From Syntrophorhabdus sp. PtaB.Bin184 (GTDB lineage Bacteria; Desulfobacterota; Syntrophorhabdia; Syntrophorhabdales; Syntrophorhabdaceae): a stretch of 6,071 bases of DNA. The notes beneath the pieces were generated by a model that had not been told where the DNA came from, did not search any database, and worked only from the letters and a program-made list of their open reading frames with translations. The stretch spans positions 1 through 6,071 of the forward strand of contig MVQQ01000237.1 of the NCBI GenBank assembly GCA_002067555.1. The letters run 5' to 3'. Shown here piece after piece: positions 5,888 through 6,071 of this stretch. How positions within the stretch are numbered: position 1 is the stretch's first letter; each line of letters starts with the position of its first letter. The position numbers were made by a program, and so were the translations under genes.

Positions 5888-5923
5888 ATAAAAGGATGGG
5901 GTGGTGACACCCCATCCTTTTAT
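5888..5923. terminator. Strong bidirectional intrinsic terminator
   Basis: A perfect 16-bp stem (5888-5903 with 5908-5923) closes on a GTGA loop of the stable GNRA class. The GC-rich centre (GGATGGGGTG / CACCCCATCC) is flanked by AAAA on the left and TTTT on the right, so each strand ends in a U tract. It lies between the stop of the plus-strand oxidoreductase (5860) and the stop of the minus-strand ferredoxin (5948) and can end both transcripts. Confidence 0.93.
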
Positions 5924-5947
5924 AATTTGCGTGTCAGGTAAGCCGGG

Positions 5948-6071
5948 TTATTCTTCCAAAGTGATAGCTTCTACGGGACATTCTTCTGTACAGGCGCCGC
6001 ATTCGGTGCACAGTTCAGGGTCAACTTTTGCCGTGTCATCGACAGTGATAGCATCGGCGGGGCAGATCTCA
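5948..6071 (-). CDS. 4Fe-4S ferredoxin (C-terminal part, 5' end outside window)
   Basis: The minus strand is open from base 6070 to a TAA at 5950-5948, giving the last 41 residues or so. The visible sequence contains ICPADAITVDD, the end of a first cluster motif, and then a complete CTECGACTEECPVEAI, a full CxxCxxCxxxCP [4Fe-4S] motif, and ends TLEE. The length and acidic tail fit a small bacterial-type 2[4Fe-4S] ferredoxin of about 55-60 residues, a low-potential electron carrier. A ferredoxin-like domain at the C-terminus of a larger protein cannot be excluded because the start is missing. It converges on the oxidoreductase gene and shares its terminator, so it is transcribed separately. 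Confidence 0.9.
   Translation of the reverse strand, partial: EICPADAITVDDTAKVDPELCTECGACTEECPVEAITLEE

Overview
The window looks like ordinary chromosome from an anaerobic bacterium of the former Deltaproteobacteria (Desulfobacterota, syntrophic, sulfate-reducing or Geobacter-like). This is an inference from the gene content. The key marker is a membrane-bound, heterodisulfide-reductase-like iron-sulfur oxidoreductase of the EtfAB:menaquinone oxidoreductase type, with a bacterial ferredoxin beside it. Coding density is high, base composition is moderately GC-rich, and nothing indicates a phage, transposon or CRISPR locus.

Layout. (1) Positions 2-748, + strand: the C-terminal part of a MacB/FtsX-type ABC transporter permease that begins outside the window. 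(2) 749-902: a gap between convergent genes. It holds two oppositely oriented arrays of a 7-bp unit (consensus GTYTCAR) flanking a palindrome-rich core. (3) 3621 down to 903, - strand: a probable three-gene envelope operon. In transcription order it encodes a secreted LysM-LysM-NlpC/P60 peptidoglycan hydrolase, a polytopic membrane protein with a C-terminal helix-hairpin-helix domain, and a small single-span membrane protein with a TPR-like periplasmic part. The gaps are 8 and 44 bp. (4) 3622-3856: a divergent promoter region. It has a good sigma70-like promoter in each direction and an inverted repeat beside or over each -35 element. (5) 3857-5860, + strand: a 667-residue fusion of a NarI-like heme-b membrane domain, two [4Fe-4S] motifs and two CCG domains. 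(6) 5888-5923: a strong terminator with a 16-bp stem that serves both convergent genes. (7) 5948-6071, - strand: the C-terminal end of a 4Fe-4S ferredoxin whose start lies beyond the window.

How the genes fit together. The oxidoreductase probably moves electrons between a reduced electron-transfer flavoprotein (from acyl-CoA dehydrogenases) and the menaquinone pool. The ferredoxin is another low-potential carrier, but it is convergent and so not in the same operon. The minus-strand operon is a separate envelope module. Its middle gene is the least explained part of the window: the membrane domain appears to be an internal duplication, with each half carrying D...R.G, E..N and W.Y..VP-type motifs, and it is joined to a helix-hairpin-helix tail.
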